This document shows, piece by piece, positions 34,461 through 44,338 of a stretch of DNA of 64,000 bases. The notes below the pieces were generated by a model. It did no database searches. It had not been told where the DNA came from and saw only the letters and a list, made by a program, of their open reading frames with translations. Within the stretch, counting starts at the first letter, position 1. Every line of letters starts with the position of its first letter. A program made the position numbers and the translations under genes. Origin of the DNA: an uncultured Lachnospiraceae bacterium (GTDB lineage: Bacteria > Bacillota > Clostridia > Lachnospirales > Lachnospiraceae); contig CATLGW010000001.1 in the NCBI GenBank assembly GCA_949948715.1, positions 1 to 64,000 on the forward strand, read 5' to 3'.

Positions 34461-35624
34461 ATGAAAATAAATTTTGCCGCTAATATATTGGAATGGCTCC
34501 TTTTTTATATGTTTGGAGTCCTTTATATACAGATATGGGAGCTGTTCTTGCCGTTTTCCATAACAAAGCTTGTATTTATGATATTAATTCTTGCGATTGT
34601 CTACGGCTTCTGCAAGAGAAAAATCAGAGGGGATATTTTTCTCTTGCCTGTGCTTTTAGCCGGAGGGATCTATATCGTCATCTATATAACCTCCATGAGA
34701 GGCATTTTTTCATACGTCTATCCGCCCATAGCCACTGCCGTCATGGCGCTTCTTCTCCTGGATAATTTTGCCAGAGATCTAAACAGCGTCTCTTGGAAAA
34801 AGGCGGATAAGCTGATCTTTTTCTATCTGATTTTGAATGTGGTTTTATATTTGTTCAAATGGGAGAGCTGTTTTCAGTATGCCGGTTCTACCCTGCAGTT
34901 TAAGGGAGCGCTGCCTCACACAAATATGCTGGGGGCTGTCTTATTGAGCTTATATTTGATGAGTTTCTGGGAGGAGGGAAAGCTCTCCTGGATCAACCGG
35001 GGACTTGTTTTCTTTTTGATTCTGGTGACTTACTCGCGCACCTATATTGCGGCCATTCTGCTGGTAATAATAGTGCAGATATTGAATGTATCCCTGAAAA
35101 AAATTCCCTTTGCCATTAAATTCGTGTGGTGCTTTGTCATGGGGGTGGGGGCCGGGCTACAGCTTTTTCTTTTGTTGGCGGATTATATCCCTGTTTTGGC
35201 AAGGTTTAAAACCTTCGGTTTTACCGGAAACGGAAGACAGTATTTGGAGGCGGCTTATAAGAAAACCATCAGGGAAAGCGATTTGACGGATCTGATTTTT
35301 GGTATTAAAATGCCCAGGCCGTATTTAAGAAATATAAAGATGGATTTTGCACACAGCTTTACGGAAAATTCCTATGCCGGCATTTTCTTATTGTTCGGTG
35401 CGGCAGGGTGCGCGGTGTTTGCGGTAATTCTTATCAGAATGCTCCGGCAAATCCGCAGTCTGCAGGCACTGTGCCTGTTGGCTGTATGTCTGATAACCCT
35501 GACGATTCAGGATACGTTGCTGTCCGTGCAGACGGGAATTATTCTTGTCTTCTCCACCGGGATTGTGATATTTAAGGATCCCGGGCGAAAGAAGGGAGGA
35601 GGAATACGATGGAAACTAAAGTAA
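34461..35624 (+). CDS. Wzy-like polysaccharide polymerase / O-antigen ligase-like protein (module B)
   Basis: 387 residues, about 10-11 membrane segments. FKGALPHTNMLGAVLLSLYL and LVTYSRTYIAAILL correspond to the conserved H-x-N and SRT segments of the O-antigen polymerase/ligase family, and a large loop lies between about 250 and 300 (KMDFAHSFTENSY). GGAAGGAG precedes ATG 34461. It would polymerise the module B repeat unit. The 3' end overlaps the next gene by 16 bp. Confidence 0.8.
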   Translation: MKINFAANILEWLLFYMFGVLYIQIWELFLPFSITKLVFMILILAIVYGFCKRKIRGDIFLLPVLLAGGIYIVIYITSMRGIFSYVYPPIATAVMALLLLDNFARDLNSVSWKKADKLIFFYLILNVVLYLFKWESCFQYAGSTLQFKGALPHTNMLGAVLLSLYLMSFWEEGKLSWINRGLVFFLILVTYSRTYIAAILLVIIVQILNVSLKKIPFAIKFVWCFVMGVGAGLQLFLLLADYIPVLARFKTFGFTGNGRQYLEAAYKKTIRESDLTDLIFGIKMPRPYLRNIKMDFAHSFTENSYAGIFLLFGAAGCAVFAVILIRMLRQIRSLQALCLLAVCLITLTIQDTLLSVQTGIILVFSTGIVIFKDPGRKKGGGIRWKLK

Positions 35625-36586
35625 AGGGAGCCCCACTGTTCACCGTGATTTTGTGTACCTATAACGGAGGGGCGAAAATTGGAAGAGCCATTGAGGCTCT
35701 GCTGCGGCAGGAGGATTACGGCCGGCTGGTGGACCGGTTTGTCATAGTGGACAACAACTCCACGGATCAGACGGGGAAGGTGATCGCTGATTTTCTTTCG
35801 GACAAAAAAAATAAGGCAGAGTATGTTTTGGAAAAAAGGCAGGGGCTTTCCTACGCCAGACTGGCAGGGGTAAAGCGAGCCTTGAGTCAATGGATTGTCT
35901 TTATCGACGACGACAATTATATGCGGGGGACAAACTGGCTGTTGAGCGCGGAGGCTTATATAAAGAGGAATCCAAAGCTGGGGGCGTTCAATGGAGTGTG
36001 CGTTCCCTTCTTTCAGGAACCGCTGTCCCATGAAGAACAGGAAATTTTGGAGGCGGCATACCGGGGGCTGGCCTGTACGCACCTTGATATGGAGGATGCG
36101 CGGAATCATCCCGTGGACGAGGGAAATTGGATGCCCTTTGGAGCCGGACTTGTGATTCGCGCGCAGCCCCTTCTGGAAATGGCGGACAGGGGATGGCTGA
36201 AATCTCCGGGGCGCACAGGGGACAGTGTGATTTCGGGGGAAGACACGGAAATGTGCGGCTATGTGGCGGGAAAGGGTTATGTCTTTGGTTTCAATTCCGA
36301 GATGATTCTGGAACATGATTTGGGAAGGAAGAGATTGGGCAGAGAGTATATTTTCAAATTGTATGACTCATTTTCAGATGCCTTTATCAGTCAGAGAAAG
36401 CGGTATGTCTTGGGAAGGCTTTGGCTGCTGTGGGTGTATTCCAAAACATGGTGTTTCTGCCGGATCAGAGAGGTATGCCGTAGGAGTAATTTTAAGAACG
36501 AGCTTGAGAAGCATTCCGCGGGCTATGCCGTAAAGAGAATCGGGAGAGATCTGTTTTGCAAAAACGGCAGACGCAGGGAAGTGTGA
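35609..36586 (+). CDS. GT2 glycosyltransferase
   Basis: 325 residues. FTVILCTYNGGAKIGRAIEA, FVIVDNNSTDQTGKV, GLSYARLAGVKRAL and FIDDDNYM (DDD about 107-109), with SGEDTEMCGYVAGKGY as the ED motif. GGGAGGAGG precedes ATG 35609. The type resembles GT2 enzymes of capsule loci with unknown donor. Lies between the polymerase and radical SAM genes. Confidence 0.87.
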   Translation: METKVKGAPLFTVILCTYNGGAKIGRAIEALLRQEDYGRLVDRFVIVDNNSTDQTGKVIADFLSDKKNKAEYVLEKRQGLSYARLAGVKRALSQWIVFIDDDNYMRGTNWLLSAEAYIKRNPKLGAFNGVCVPFFQEPLSHEEQEILEAAYRGLACTHLDMEDARNHPVDEGNWMPFGAGLVIRAQPLLEMADRGWLKSPGRTGDSVISGEDTEMCGYVAGKGYVFGFNSEMILEHDLGRKRLGREYIFKLYDSFSDAFISQRKRYVLGRLWLLWVYSKTWCFCRIREVCRRSNFKNELEKHSAGYAVKRIGRDLFCKNGRRREV

Positions 36587-36621
36587 GAAAGAGGACAGCA
36601 TTTAATTTTAGGAGAGATGAA

Positions 36622-37719
36622 ATGGAGAAATTATCACGTTTTATTGATTGCTATATATCCACGGAAACTTGTAATTTGAGGTGCAAATACTGCTATGTGA
36701 CACAACATAACAAGTTTAACAGTAAATTGGTAAGTTTTAAGCATACGCCCCGGGAAATCGCAAAGGCATTGTCAAGGGAAAGACTGGGAGGCGCCTGCCT
36801 GTTAAATTTTTGTGCCGGCGGAGAGACTTTGCTCAGCGAGGATGTGCTGCCGGTGATCCGGGCGCTTTTGGAAGCCGGACACTATGTGATGATTGTTACA
36901 AACGGGACGATGGACAAGCGTTTTGAAGAAATTGCCTCTTTTCCCCCTAAGCTGAGGAAACAGGTTTTTATTAAGTTTTCCTTTCACTATTTGGAGTTAA
37001 AAAGGCTGGGATGGCTGGAAAAGTTCAGAGACAATGTATGGAGGATGAAGGAGGCGGGCTGTTCGTTTACCATAGAGGTGACTCCCAGCGATGATTTGAT
37101 ACCCTATATAGATGAACTGAAGAATGTGAGCCAGGAATATTTTGGGGCTTTTTGCCATATTACAATCGCTAGAGATGATGTGGCATATAAGATCAATCAT
37201 CTTTCGGAATTGGATTTTGAAGCCTATAAAAAGACCTGGGGGGTATTTGACTCGGAGCTGTTTAAATTTAAGAGCGATATTTTCTATAAGACCAGAAAAG
37301 AATTTTGCTATGGGGGAGAATATACGCTGGTTCTCAATCTTTCAAGCGGAGATTTAAGGCAGTGCTATTGCGGCAAGTCTTTATGCAACATATACGATGA
37401 GGGGAAAATACCTTTTCGCGCAATAGGGCATGCCTGTGGGTATTATCATTGTTACAACGGGCATGTTTTTCTGCCCATGGGGGCGATACCAAAACTGGAT
37501 ACCCCCACCTATGACGTTCTGCGTAATAAGACCACCCTTGCAGGCGAGGAATGGCTGCAGCCCGAAATGAAGGAGTTTATGAGGCAGAGGGTTTGTGACA
37601 ACAGACCCCGGTATACAACAGGGCAGAAGCTGAAAAGCGATTTCTGCAGCATTGATTTGATGATGAAAGCTGTTCTGAAATTCATTTTAAAGCGCAGATC
37701 GCTGCGGGGAGAGAAGTGA
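36622..37719 (+). CDS. Radical SAM enzyme in glycan locus
   Basis: 365 residues. The cluster motif CNLRCKYC (Cys17, 21, 24) begins a radical SAM barrel with CAGGETLL as the GGE motif. The C-terminal part carries further cysteines (RQCYCGKSLC, then HACGYYHC), suggesting an auxiliary iron-sulfur cluster of SPASM or twitch type. ATG 36622 with AGGAG upstream is chosen. The overlap with the next gene (pyruvyltransferase-like) by 1 bp ties the two together. Such enzymes can rearrange, oxidise or methylate substrates; in this locus a sugar modification is likely, but peptide substrates cannot be excluded. Confidence 0.85.
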   Translation: MEKLSRFIDCYISTETCNLRCKYCYVTQHNKFNSKLVSFKHTPREIAKALSRERLGGACLLNFCAGGETLLSEDVLPVIRALLEAGHYVMIVTNGTMDKRFEEIASFPPKLRKQVFIKFSFHYLELKRLGWLEKFRDNVWRMKEAGCSFTIEVTPSDDLIPYIDELKNVSQEYFGAFCHITIARDDVAYKINHLSELDFEAYKKTWGVFDSELFKFKSDIFYKTRKEFCYGGEYTLVLNLSSGDLRQCYCGKSLCNIYDEGKIPFRAIGHACGYYHCYNGHVFLPMGAIPKLDTPTYDVLRNKTTLAGEEWLQPEMKEFMRQRVCDNRPRYTTGQKLKSDFCSIDLMMKAVLKFILKRRSLRGEK

Positions 37720-38732
37720 TGGTATGGTTTTTTTGGAGGATCATCAATAAGGCGGACAAAATTTTACGTCAAACAGCAATGAACGTTAGGGCAAAAAAAG
37801 CGGATATTGTCGTGATGGCGACCTCCGCTCAGAACAACTTGGGAGATCACGCCATATCGGTGGCTCTCAGAAGATTCCTGAAAATATATTGTCCCGGCAA
37901 AAGGGTAGCGGAAATTCCCAAGGAATTGTTTTATGGCGGACGTGAAAAATGGAGGCGAAAAATTAGAAAGGATGCTGTTATCATTATTACGGGCGGGGGC
38001 TTTCTGGGAGATTTGTGGATGACAGAGGAAACTCTGGTGAGAGATATTTTGTCTGATTATAGAAATCATAAAGTTGTTATATTTCCCCAAACGATTTACT
38101 TTGCAGAAGACAGCGTAGAATATAGAGAAACCTTTGATCATTACAGAGCCGTTCCGAAGCTTACTATTAATGCGAGGGAGAAAAGGTCATATGATATTTT
38201 GAAAAATGAGTTGGGAGAAGCCGCCGCAATTTTCTGTATGCCGGATATGGTGTTGTCCTTGGATTATAACAGGCGGTTTCACAGAAAAAAAACGGCGCTT
38301 ATTTGTATCAGGGCGGACAAGGAGACTTGTTTATGCGAGGATGAAAAACGGAAAATATTTGATTTAGTGCAAAAAAAAGCGGAAGTTTCAGAAATAACAA
38401 CCATAAAGTCTCATATTGTGCCCATAGCTTTCAGAAAAAGGGAAGTATTTAAGATGCTGGATAAAATGGCTCATTCAGGTTTTGTTGTGACGGACAGGCT
38501 TCACGCTATGATTTTTGCCGCGGTAACGGCAACTCCATGTATAGCTTTGGATAATGTAAGCCATAAGGTTTCAGGCGTATATGAATGGATAAAGCATTTG
38601 AAATATGTACAGGTTATCAGTGATTTGGGACAGCTTGACGATGCGATAGAGAAAGCGTTGGAACAGACAGACTCAGCCTATGACCGCACGGCGTTAGAGC
38701 CCCTGTTCGCGCAGCTTGCTAAAGAAATTTGA
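37719..38732 (+). CDS. Polysaccharide pyruvyltransferase-family protein
   Basis: 337 residues. NNLGDHAISVALRRFL near the start, ITGGGFLGDLW and the C-terminal VTDRLHAMIFAAVTATPCIA match the CsaB/pyruvyl-transferase family (PS_pyruv_trans), which adds pyruvate ketals to sugars using phosphoenolpyruvate. ATG 37719 shares one base with the stop of the radical SAM gene. Many family members have uncertain activity, and pyruvylation here is inference. Confidence 0.85.
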   Translation: MVWFFWRIINKADKILRQTAMNVRAKKADIVVMATSAQNNLGDHAISVALRRFLKIYCPGKRVAEIPKELFYGGREKWRRKIRKDAVIIITGGGFLGDLWMTEETLVRDILSDYRNHKVVIFPQTIYFAEDSVEYRETFDHYRAVPKLTINAREKRSYDILKNELGEAAAIFCMPDMVLSLDYNRRFHRKKTALICIRADKETCLCEDEKRKIFDLVQKKAEVSEITTIKSHIVPIAFRKREVFKMLDKMAHSGFVVTDRLHAMIFAAVTATPCIALDNVSHKVSGVYEWIKHLKYVQVISDLGQLDDAIEKALEQTDSAYDRTALEPLFAQLAKEI

Positions 38733-38752
38733 ACAATGGGAAGGGCAGTAAA

Positions 38753-40366
38753 GTGGATGGCGCTAAAAGAACAAAAACAATAGTTATCAATTCATCTGTG
38801 ACATTGGCGGCTCAGATTTGTCAGATTTTGCTGGGATTTTTCATCCGAAAGATCTTTATCGGTACCTTGGGCATGACCTATTTAGGGTACAATTCCGTTT
38901 TCTCCAACATTCTGCAAATGCTGAATCTTGCCGATCTTGGAATTGGAGTTGCGGTCACCAGTTATTTATATAAGCCTCTGGCGGAGAAAAACCGTCCGAG
39001 GATAGCCGCCCTCATGTATTTGTACAAGAAAATGTACCAGATAATTGGCCTGACGGTTCTTATTGTGGGCATCGTTGTTTCTTTTTTTCTCAAAGCGTTG
39101 ATACCCGACGCGGAGTGCAGTATAGCTTATCTGCGCGTACTTTTTTATATCAATTTGCTGGGCACGGTTTCCACTTATTTTTTGGCCTATAAACGGACAT
39201 TACTGATTGCCGATCAAAAATCCTATATCGCAAATATAGTTGATACAACCGTATTTTTTTTGATTTCAGGTCTTCAGATTTTCATTCTCTATTTTGCCCC
39301 CAGCTATATTCTGTATTTGATTGTTCTGGTGGTGAAAAATATCATTTCCAATATTATTTTGTCCTTGCGCAGTGATATGGATTATGGAAGGCTGGATAAA
39401 GATGCCGGGCCTGAACTGGTAGCTGAATATAGGCCTCAGATCATGCAATATGTGAGGGATGTATTTATATCTAAAATAGGGGCGTATGTGTATTACGGAA
39501 CCGACAACATTATCATATCAATTTTTAAGGGCTCTCTTCGGGCGGGGTATCTTTCCAATTACACAATGATAACGGCCCAGTTGAATGCAGTGGTCACGCA
39601 GGTGCTATCTTCGGTTCAGGCGACCTTCGGCAATTTTATCAGCAGCAATGAGGATTTGCCGTCACAAAGGAATATGGTGGACAATTATTTCTGTATGAAT
39701 TTTTTTATCGGGAATTTTTGTATGGTATGTTTTATGCTGCTTGCGCAACCCTTTATCGGATTGGTTTTTGGGCCGTCTTTGGCGCTTGATTTTTCCACGG
39801 TGGTCTGGATGGCTGTCAATTTAATGCTCACAATATTGATACAATTGCCCTCTCAGGTGTTTATGATATACAAGTTATACCGCTATGACAAGCCTATCAT
39901 AGTCATATCCGCAATGTTAAATATCATAATTTCTGTTGGGCTTGTGGGCAGTTTGGGAGTTGACGGTGTATTGATAGGAACCTTTGTGACTTCTTTGTTT
40001 TATCTGTTTTCGCGTTTTTTGATCATTGCGAAAAAGGTTTTTGAATTTTCTTATGTGGCATATGTGAAGAAGATAGGATTTTACGGAATGATTTCTTTTT
40101 TGAGTGTTTTGCTTACTTGTCTGGTCTGCAAAAATATTTCCGGCGATACGGTGGTCGGGTTTGTATGGCGGACGATATGTGTTGGTATAGGAGCCGTATG
40201 TGTACCGGTTTTGTTTTTGGTTCATACCAAAGAATTTAATTATATTTTAGATAAATTCCTTCCTGTCAAAATTCGAAGATTCTGCAGCACAAAAAGGCTG
40301 TCTGCCTTCGGTATGGCTCTGCTTGTATGTATTTATCTGTTAAACTCCTTAGGGGGTAAGACTTAA
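38753..40366 (+). CDS. Wzx-type flippase (module B)
   Basis: 537 residues from GTG 38753 (AAGGG eight bases upstream; the in-frame TTG at 38729 lacks a site). 12-14 membrane segments of the MOP superfamily, with LGMTYLGYNSVFSNILQMLN near the start as in the long flippases of Lachnospiraceae and streptococci. Exports the module B lipid-linked repeat unit. AT-rich. Second of three flippases. Confidence 0.87.
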   Translation: MDGAKRTKTIVINSSVTLAAQICQILLGFFIRKIFIGTLGMTYLGYNSVFSNILQMLNLADLGIGVAVTSYLYKPLAEKNRPRIAALMYLYKKMYQIIGLTVLIVGIVVSFFLKALIPDAECSIAYLRVLFYINLLGTVSTYFLAYKRTLLIADQKSYIANIVDTTVFFLISGLQIFILYFAPSYILYLIVLVVKNIISNIILSLRSDMDYGRLDKDAGPELVAEYRPQIMQYVRDVFISKIGAYVYYGTDNIIISIFKGSLRAGYLSNYTMITAQLNAVVTQVLSSVQATFGNFISSNEDLPSQRNMVDNYFCMNFFIGNFCMVCFMLLAQPFIGLVFGPSLALDFSTVVWMAVNLMLTILIQLPSQVFMIYKLYRYDKPIIVISAMLNIIISVGLVGSLGVDGVLIGTFVTSLFYLFSRFLIIAKKVFEFSYVAYVKKIGFYGMISFLSVLLTCLVCKNISGDTVVGFVWRTICVGIGAVCVPVLFLVHTKEFNYILDKFLPVKIRRFCSTKRLSAFGMALLVCIYLLNSLGGKT

Positions 40367-40441
40367 AACAAGCTATTATTTGGATGATTTTGAATTTTTA
40401 GAAAATGTGTTAGACAAATAAATACAGGAGGCAATTCTATT

Positions 40442-41509
40442 ATGCAAAAGAAAAGAATAGCGGAGTGGGATTATGTGAAAGGTTTTTTGATTATTATGGT
40501 TATTTTGGGGCATACGACTGCCGCATTCGGAGATTATGAGAAGCCGGGGCTGTTGATTTATTTTTCTTCTTATACGGTTTCATTTATTATGCCCTTTTTT
40601 CTTTTGACTACGGGATACTTTTTGAATCCTTCAAGCTATGAAAGGCTAAGTGACTTTGTGAAAGCCAAGTCGAGGAGACTGCTGTACCCGGCCCTTGTCT
40701 GGGGGGGTACAGCAGGATGCCTCCAAATTTCAATCAATGTAGCGAAGATGATTCGTGCGGGAAGCTATTCGGCGGAAGCCTTACTGTATAGGGTGATTTC
40801 TTATACTTCCTCCTTGTGGTATCTGTTTGCGTCATGGCTCTGCGCGGTCATCCTCGGATGTATTGTAAAGAAGGTTCCGGAAAAATACGCAGCTCTTGCG
40901 CTGAGTCTCTGCGCGGTGGCGTTGCATTTAATACCTACTGACCAATGGTATGTTGCCTTTGCATTTTCTTTTATTTTGACGGGATATTTTCTCCGCATGG
41001 CAAAATTTGAATTGGGGTGGTTTGACAGACATTCTATTGTTTGTTGTATCACAATCGTTTTGTATTTGGCGCTGCTTTTTTGGTATAAATACGATTTTTC
41101 CGTTTATGTCGCGGGGTGTAATCTGTTTACAAACAATCCCATGGGAGTTCAGATAAAAATCAACGGTTTTCGTTGGTTTATGGGGATTCTGGGCTCGGTA
41201 TCCACAGGATATATTCTGCATTTGGTATGGAAGTTCATGGAAGCCGGAAAAAGCAAGTTTTTGAATGTCATTGGGGCATGTGTGGTAAAGCTGGGAGAAA
41301 TGTCTCTTGAAATGTATTGCACTCAATTTTTGATTGTGGAATGTGTTTTTCTGAAGATAATGAATCGATCTGGCCTTGGAAAGATATTTTCCCAAAATCC
41401 ATACATTTGCTATTTCGTGTGGAGGCACTTGATAGGACTTCTGATGATAGCGGCAGTATACTATGTCGGCAGTTTTTTCAAAAGAAAAGCGGGGAAATGG
41501 CTGTATTGA
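40442..41509 (+). CDS. Acyltransferase family 3 membrane protein
   Basis: 355 residues, about 10 membrane segments. The N-terminal WDYVKGFLIIMVILGHTTAA holds the family His, followed by FIMPFFLLTTGYFLNP. O-acetylation of the exported polysaccharide or lipid-linked unit at the outer face is the usual job. AGGAGG precedes ATG 40442. Stands 75 bp after the module B flippase gene. Confidence 0.85.
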   Translation: MQKKRIAEWDYVKGFLIIMVILGHTTAAFGDYEKPGLLIYFSSYTVSFIMPFFLLTTGYFLNPSSYERLSDFVKAKSRRLLYPALVWGGTAGCLQISINVAKMIRAGSYSAEALLYRVISYTSSLWYLFASWLCAVILGCIVKKVPEKYAALALSLCAVALHLIPTDQWYVAFAFSFILTGYFLRMAKFELGWFDRHSIVCCITIVLYLALLFWYKYDFSVYVAGCNLFTNNPMGVQIKINGFRWFMGILGSVSTGYILHLVWKFMEAGKSKFLNVIGACVVKLGEMSLEMYCTQFLIVECVFLKIMNRSGLGKIFSQNPYICYFVWRHLIGLLMIAAVYYVGSFFKRKAGKWLY

Positions 41510-41578
41510 GCGATATGTTGTAAAGTTTTACAGGCTGGGAATGGACAGGGATAATTTAGGGGAGGGAAGAAACGAGTT

Positions 41579-43318
41579 ATGCTTTTTACATTGTTGTCCT
41601 GGGGTATTATTTTTATCTCCGCATTTATGTGGGGATATGGCGTATTACATTTCGTGGCAAAAGCAGTCCGTTACCGGAAATGGACTTTGGATTTGACGCT
41701 GACGGCAGGTTTGTGTGCCCTAGCTGTGTATGCCCAGCTTTTCAGCCTCTTTTACAAGGTGGGAGTGCTTGCGTTTGCACTCATGCTGTTGGCGGATGCG
41801 GTTCTATTACTTTTTATGCGCAGGGATATGATCATTTGGTGGAAGGAGAGAGTCCTTGGACGATATGTACGACATGAGCTTGTGATGATATTTATTCTGG
41901 GAGTATTTGCCCTGATTATGTCAAGCGCCTCCGTCAAGCAGGGCGATTCCTATCTCTATCATGCTCAGGCCATAGAGTGGATTGAGGAATACGGCGTAGT
42001 GCCGGGGCTTGGGAATTTACATAATCGTCTGGCTTATAACAGCTCCTTTCTTTGTCTCCAGGCCCTCTTTGGCATGAAATTCATATTTGGACAATCCATG
42101 CACAGCTTAAATGGGTTTATATGCCTGCTGATGCTTGGTTATGCCGTCAATTCCATGAAATTTTGGAGGACAAAAAAATTTCATATCTCTGATTTTATGC
42201 GTTTAGCCGTTATCATGTACTTTGGAGAGGGGAAGAACGCGGGGTGGATGAGTTCCCCTGGGACGGATTTGTTTGCGCTGGGGCTTGTATTATATATATT
42301 GAGCAAGTGGATTGATATTCTTGAGGACTCCGAGAGGGAGACTGCTCCCTATGCCGTACTTTGTGTTTTGGGATTATTTGCCGCAACAGTTAAGCTCTCT
42401 GCCGGGATGATTGTTTTGCTGGCGCTTTATCCGGCATACGATCTAATTTCTAAGAAGCGGTGGAGGGAAACCATGTTCTTTCTTCTCTTGGGGATTGCCA
42501 CCGTCGGCCCCTTTTTGGCCAGAAATGTATTAATCTGCGGATATCTGGTCTACCCCTATCCGGAGCTTGATCTGTTTTCTGTGGACTGGAAGATGCCGGC
42601 ATACACCCTGTTACACGACAGGAACGAGATAAAGGCCTGGGGATGGGGACTCAATGATGTCACAAGGTTCAACGCACTCTTTGATGAGTGGTTTCCGGTA
42701 TGGAAGGAAAGCCTCGGAAGGGTGAGGTATTGGACTCTCAGACTGAATATTCTATTGACAATCCTGGCAGTGCCTGGGGGGGTAATACTGGGAATCAGGA
42801 AAAGAGGATGGCACTTTCTGCACATTGTCATGACAATATGGGGCTGTCTCTTACTTTGGTTTTTTGGCGCTCCGCTTCCCAGATATGGAGAAATATTCTT
42901 AATACTTTTACCTTTGTTTTGTGCAGGTGCTGCTTTTCAACGGATAGAGGCTAGGGCGAAGCCGGGAAACCTGGCGCTTGTGGTTATGGTAATTTTGGGA
43001 ACCTTTTATATTGCTCCGCTGGTGAACAGCGGTATGCAGACGCAGTGGAGTTATAAGATAAGGTGTGCGGACTATGATTATTATGATATCTCTTTGTCGG
43101 AAAATCTTTTGGATCATCAGATTATCTACACGCCAAACTGGGGAGATGCAACGGGATATTACGGTTTTCCGTCCACGCCGTATGTCTCCAAGCTGGATGT
43201 GATTGAATTGCGGGGGGAGTCTTTTGCGGACGGTTTTCGAATGAAAGCGGAATATCGTGATGCATATATATCCGGCAGCGGAAGAATCTACGAAGATAAT
43301 ATGTTTGTGAATCATTAA
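41579..43318 (+). CDS. GT-C-fold membrane protein (LIC_10190-like)
   Basis: 579 residues, about 12 membrane segments. After an N-terminal membrane block the motif KQGDSYLYHAQAIEWI (about 120-135, Asp123) and VVPGLGNLHNRLAYNSSFL resemble the LIC_10190 family, which has a GT-C-like arrangement with an acidic residue in the first external loop. It may use a polyprenyl-phosphate sugar to decorate glycan outside the cell, but no activity is known to me. GGGGAGGG precedes ATG 41579. Last gene of module B. Confidence 0.72.
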   Translation: MLFTLLSWGIIFISAFMWGYGVLHFVAKAVRYRKWTLDLTLTAGLCALAVYAQLFSLFYKVGVLAFALMLLADAVLLLFMRRDMIIWWKERVLGRYVRHELVMIFILGVFALIMSSASVKQGDSYLYHAQAIEWIEEYGVVPGLGNLHNRLAYNSSFLCLQALFGMKFIFGQSMHSLNGFICLLMLGYAVNSMKFWRTKKFHISDFMRLAVIMYFGEGKNAGWMSSPGTDLFALGLVLYILSKWIDILEDSERETAPYAVLCVLGLFAATVKLSAGMIVLLALYPAYDLISKKRWRETMFFLLLGIATVGPFLARNVLICGYLVYPYPELDLFSVDWKMPAYTLLHDRNEIKAWGWGLNDVTRFNALFDEWFPVWKESLGRVRYWTLRLNILLTILAVPGGVILGIRKRGWHFLHIVMTIWGCLLLWFFGAPLPRYGEIFLILLPLFCAGAAFQRIEARAKPGNLALVVMVILGTFYIAPLVNSGMQTQWSYKIRCADYDYYDISLSENLLDHQIIYTPNWGDATGYYGFPSTPYVSKLDVIELRGESFADGFRMKAEYRDAYISGSGRIYEDNMFVNH

Positions 43319-43324
43319 ATTTTA

Positions 43325-43701
43325 TCATAGCTGAAATGACAGACAAGCCTCGGCCTGGGCTCTATATTCCCTGGCTTCAGCGTATATTCCCAGGGCTTCG
43401 TAAGCCTGAGCCAGAAGCTCATATATGGAGACGGCCTGCGTAAAATAATCCAGTGACAGGGACCGGTTTCCCTGATCCAGATATAGTAATCCTATATTGT
43501 TATATCTTGTTGCGAGATCGGGATGCTTTGGATCCAGATATTTTTTTCTCATTGCAAGAGCTTCCTGATATAACTTCAGGGCATATGTATAGTTCTTCAG
43601 ACGCCGGTATACGCCTGCTAAATTATTGATGGTTACCGCTGTGACATAGGAGCTTTCGCCATAATATTTGCGCAGCCTACAATAATATTAAATGCATTCA
43701 T
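43325..43701 (-). pseudogene. Tetratricopeptide-repeat protein remnant, frameshifted
   Basis: On the minus strand AAGGAGG (43714-43708) precedes ATG 43701 (MNAFNII). The TPR coding frame, TAVTINNLAGVYRRLKNYTY then ARYNNIGLLYLDQG-like repeats and a C-terminal YRAQAEACLSFQL, lies one base off. Adding one G on the coding strand (CC at 43676-43677) joins them into about 125 residues with three TPR units (LAGVYRRLKNYTYALKLYQE; IGLLYLDQGNRSLSLDYF; AYEALGIYAEAREYRA). Only gene opposite in direction in the glycan locus. Even if intact it is short for this family, so it may be a fragment of a larger TPR gene. Confidence 0.65.
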
Positions 43702-43783
43702 AAAAACCTCCTTATCTGCCATCCTTAATGCGGTTATTCTGCAGTAGAAACCTATCTGAAGGGATGCGTTTGATTTGCCAAAT

Positions 43784-43812
43784 TTGACTTTCACAGTAAA
43801 TAGTGATAGAAT
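43784..43812 (+). promoter_or_regulatory. Promoter of glycan module C
   Basis: TTGACT (43784-43789), 17 bp, TAGAAT (43807-43812), about 60 bp upstream of the first gene of module C at 43874. Confidence 0.7.
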
Positions 43813-43873
43813 AAAGCGGCAATAAGGGAATTGTGATAAGTGGCAATCTGTTGACCATTGGAAGGGTGAACTT

Positions 43874-44326
43874 ATGAAGGTATGTTTGGTCGGTTCTAGC
43901 GGCGGGCATTTGACCCATCTGTATATGTTAAAACCGTTTTGGAGTGTCCGGGACCGCTTTTGGGTTACCTTTGATAAGGAGGACGCACGCAGTCTTTTGA
44001 AGGGGGAGAGGGTGTATCCGTGCTATTTCCCTACAAACAGAAGTTTAAAGGCTCTGCTTATTAATATCGGTATAGCATGGAAGGTGCTTCGAAGGGAAAA
44101 GCCGGATTTAATTATATCTTCCGGTGCTGCGGTGGCAGTTCCGTTTTTTTATCTGGGAAAGCTGCTCGGGGGGGCAAAATTGATTTATATAGAAGTTTTT
44201 GACCGTATCGATAAACCTACTATGTCGGGGAAACTGGTATATCCCATCACGGATAAATTTATCGTACAGTGGGAGGAATTAAAGAAGGTTTATCCAAAGG
44301 CCGTAAACCTCGGCAGTATTTTTTGA
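43874..44326 (+). CDS. Alg14-like (CpsF/EpsE-type) glycosyltransferase membrane subunit
   Basis: 150 residues. VCLVGSSGGHLTHLYMLKPF at the start and PDLIISSGAAVAVPFFYLGK are hallmarks of the Alg14 family, which anchors and activates the Alg13-type catalytic partner encoded immediately downstream. The pair adds the second sugar (for example galactose in streptococcal Cps14F/G) to a lipid-linked sugar. First gene of module C, behind its own promoter. The start at 43874 has GGAAGGGTGAAC upstream. Confidence 0.9.
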   Translation: MKVCLVGSSGGHLTHLYMLKPFWSVRDRFWVTFDKEDARSLLKGERVYPCYFPTNRSLKALLINIGIAWKVLRREKPDLIISSGAAVAVPFFYLGKLLGGAKLIYIEVFDRIDKPTMSGKLVYPITDKFIVQWEELKKVYPKAVNLGSIF

Positions 44327-44338
44327 GAGGACAGAAAT

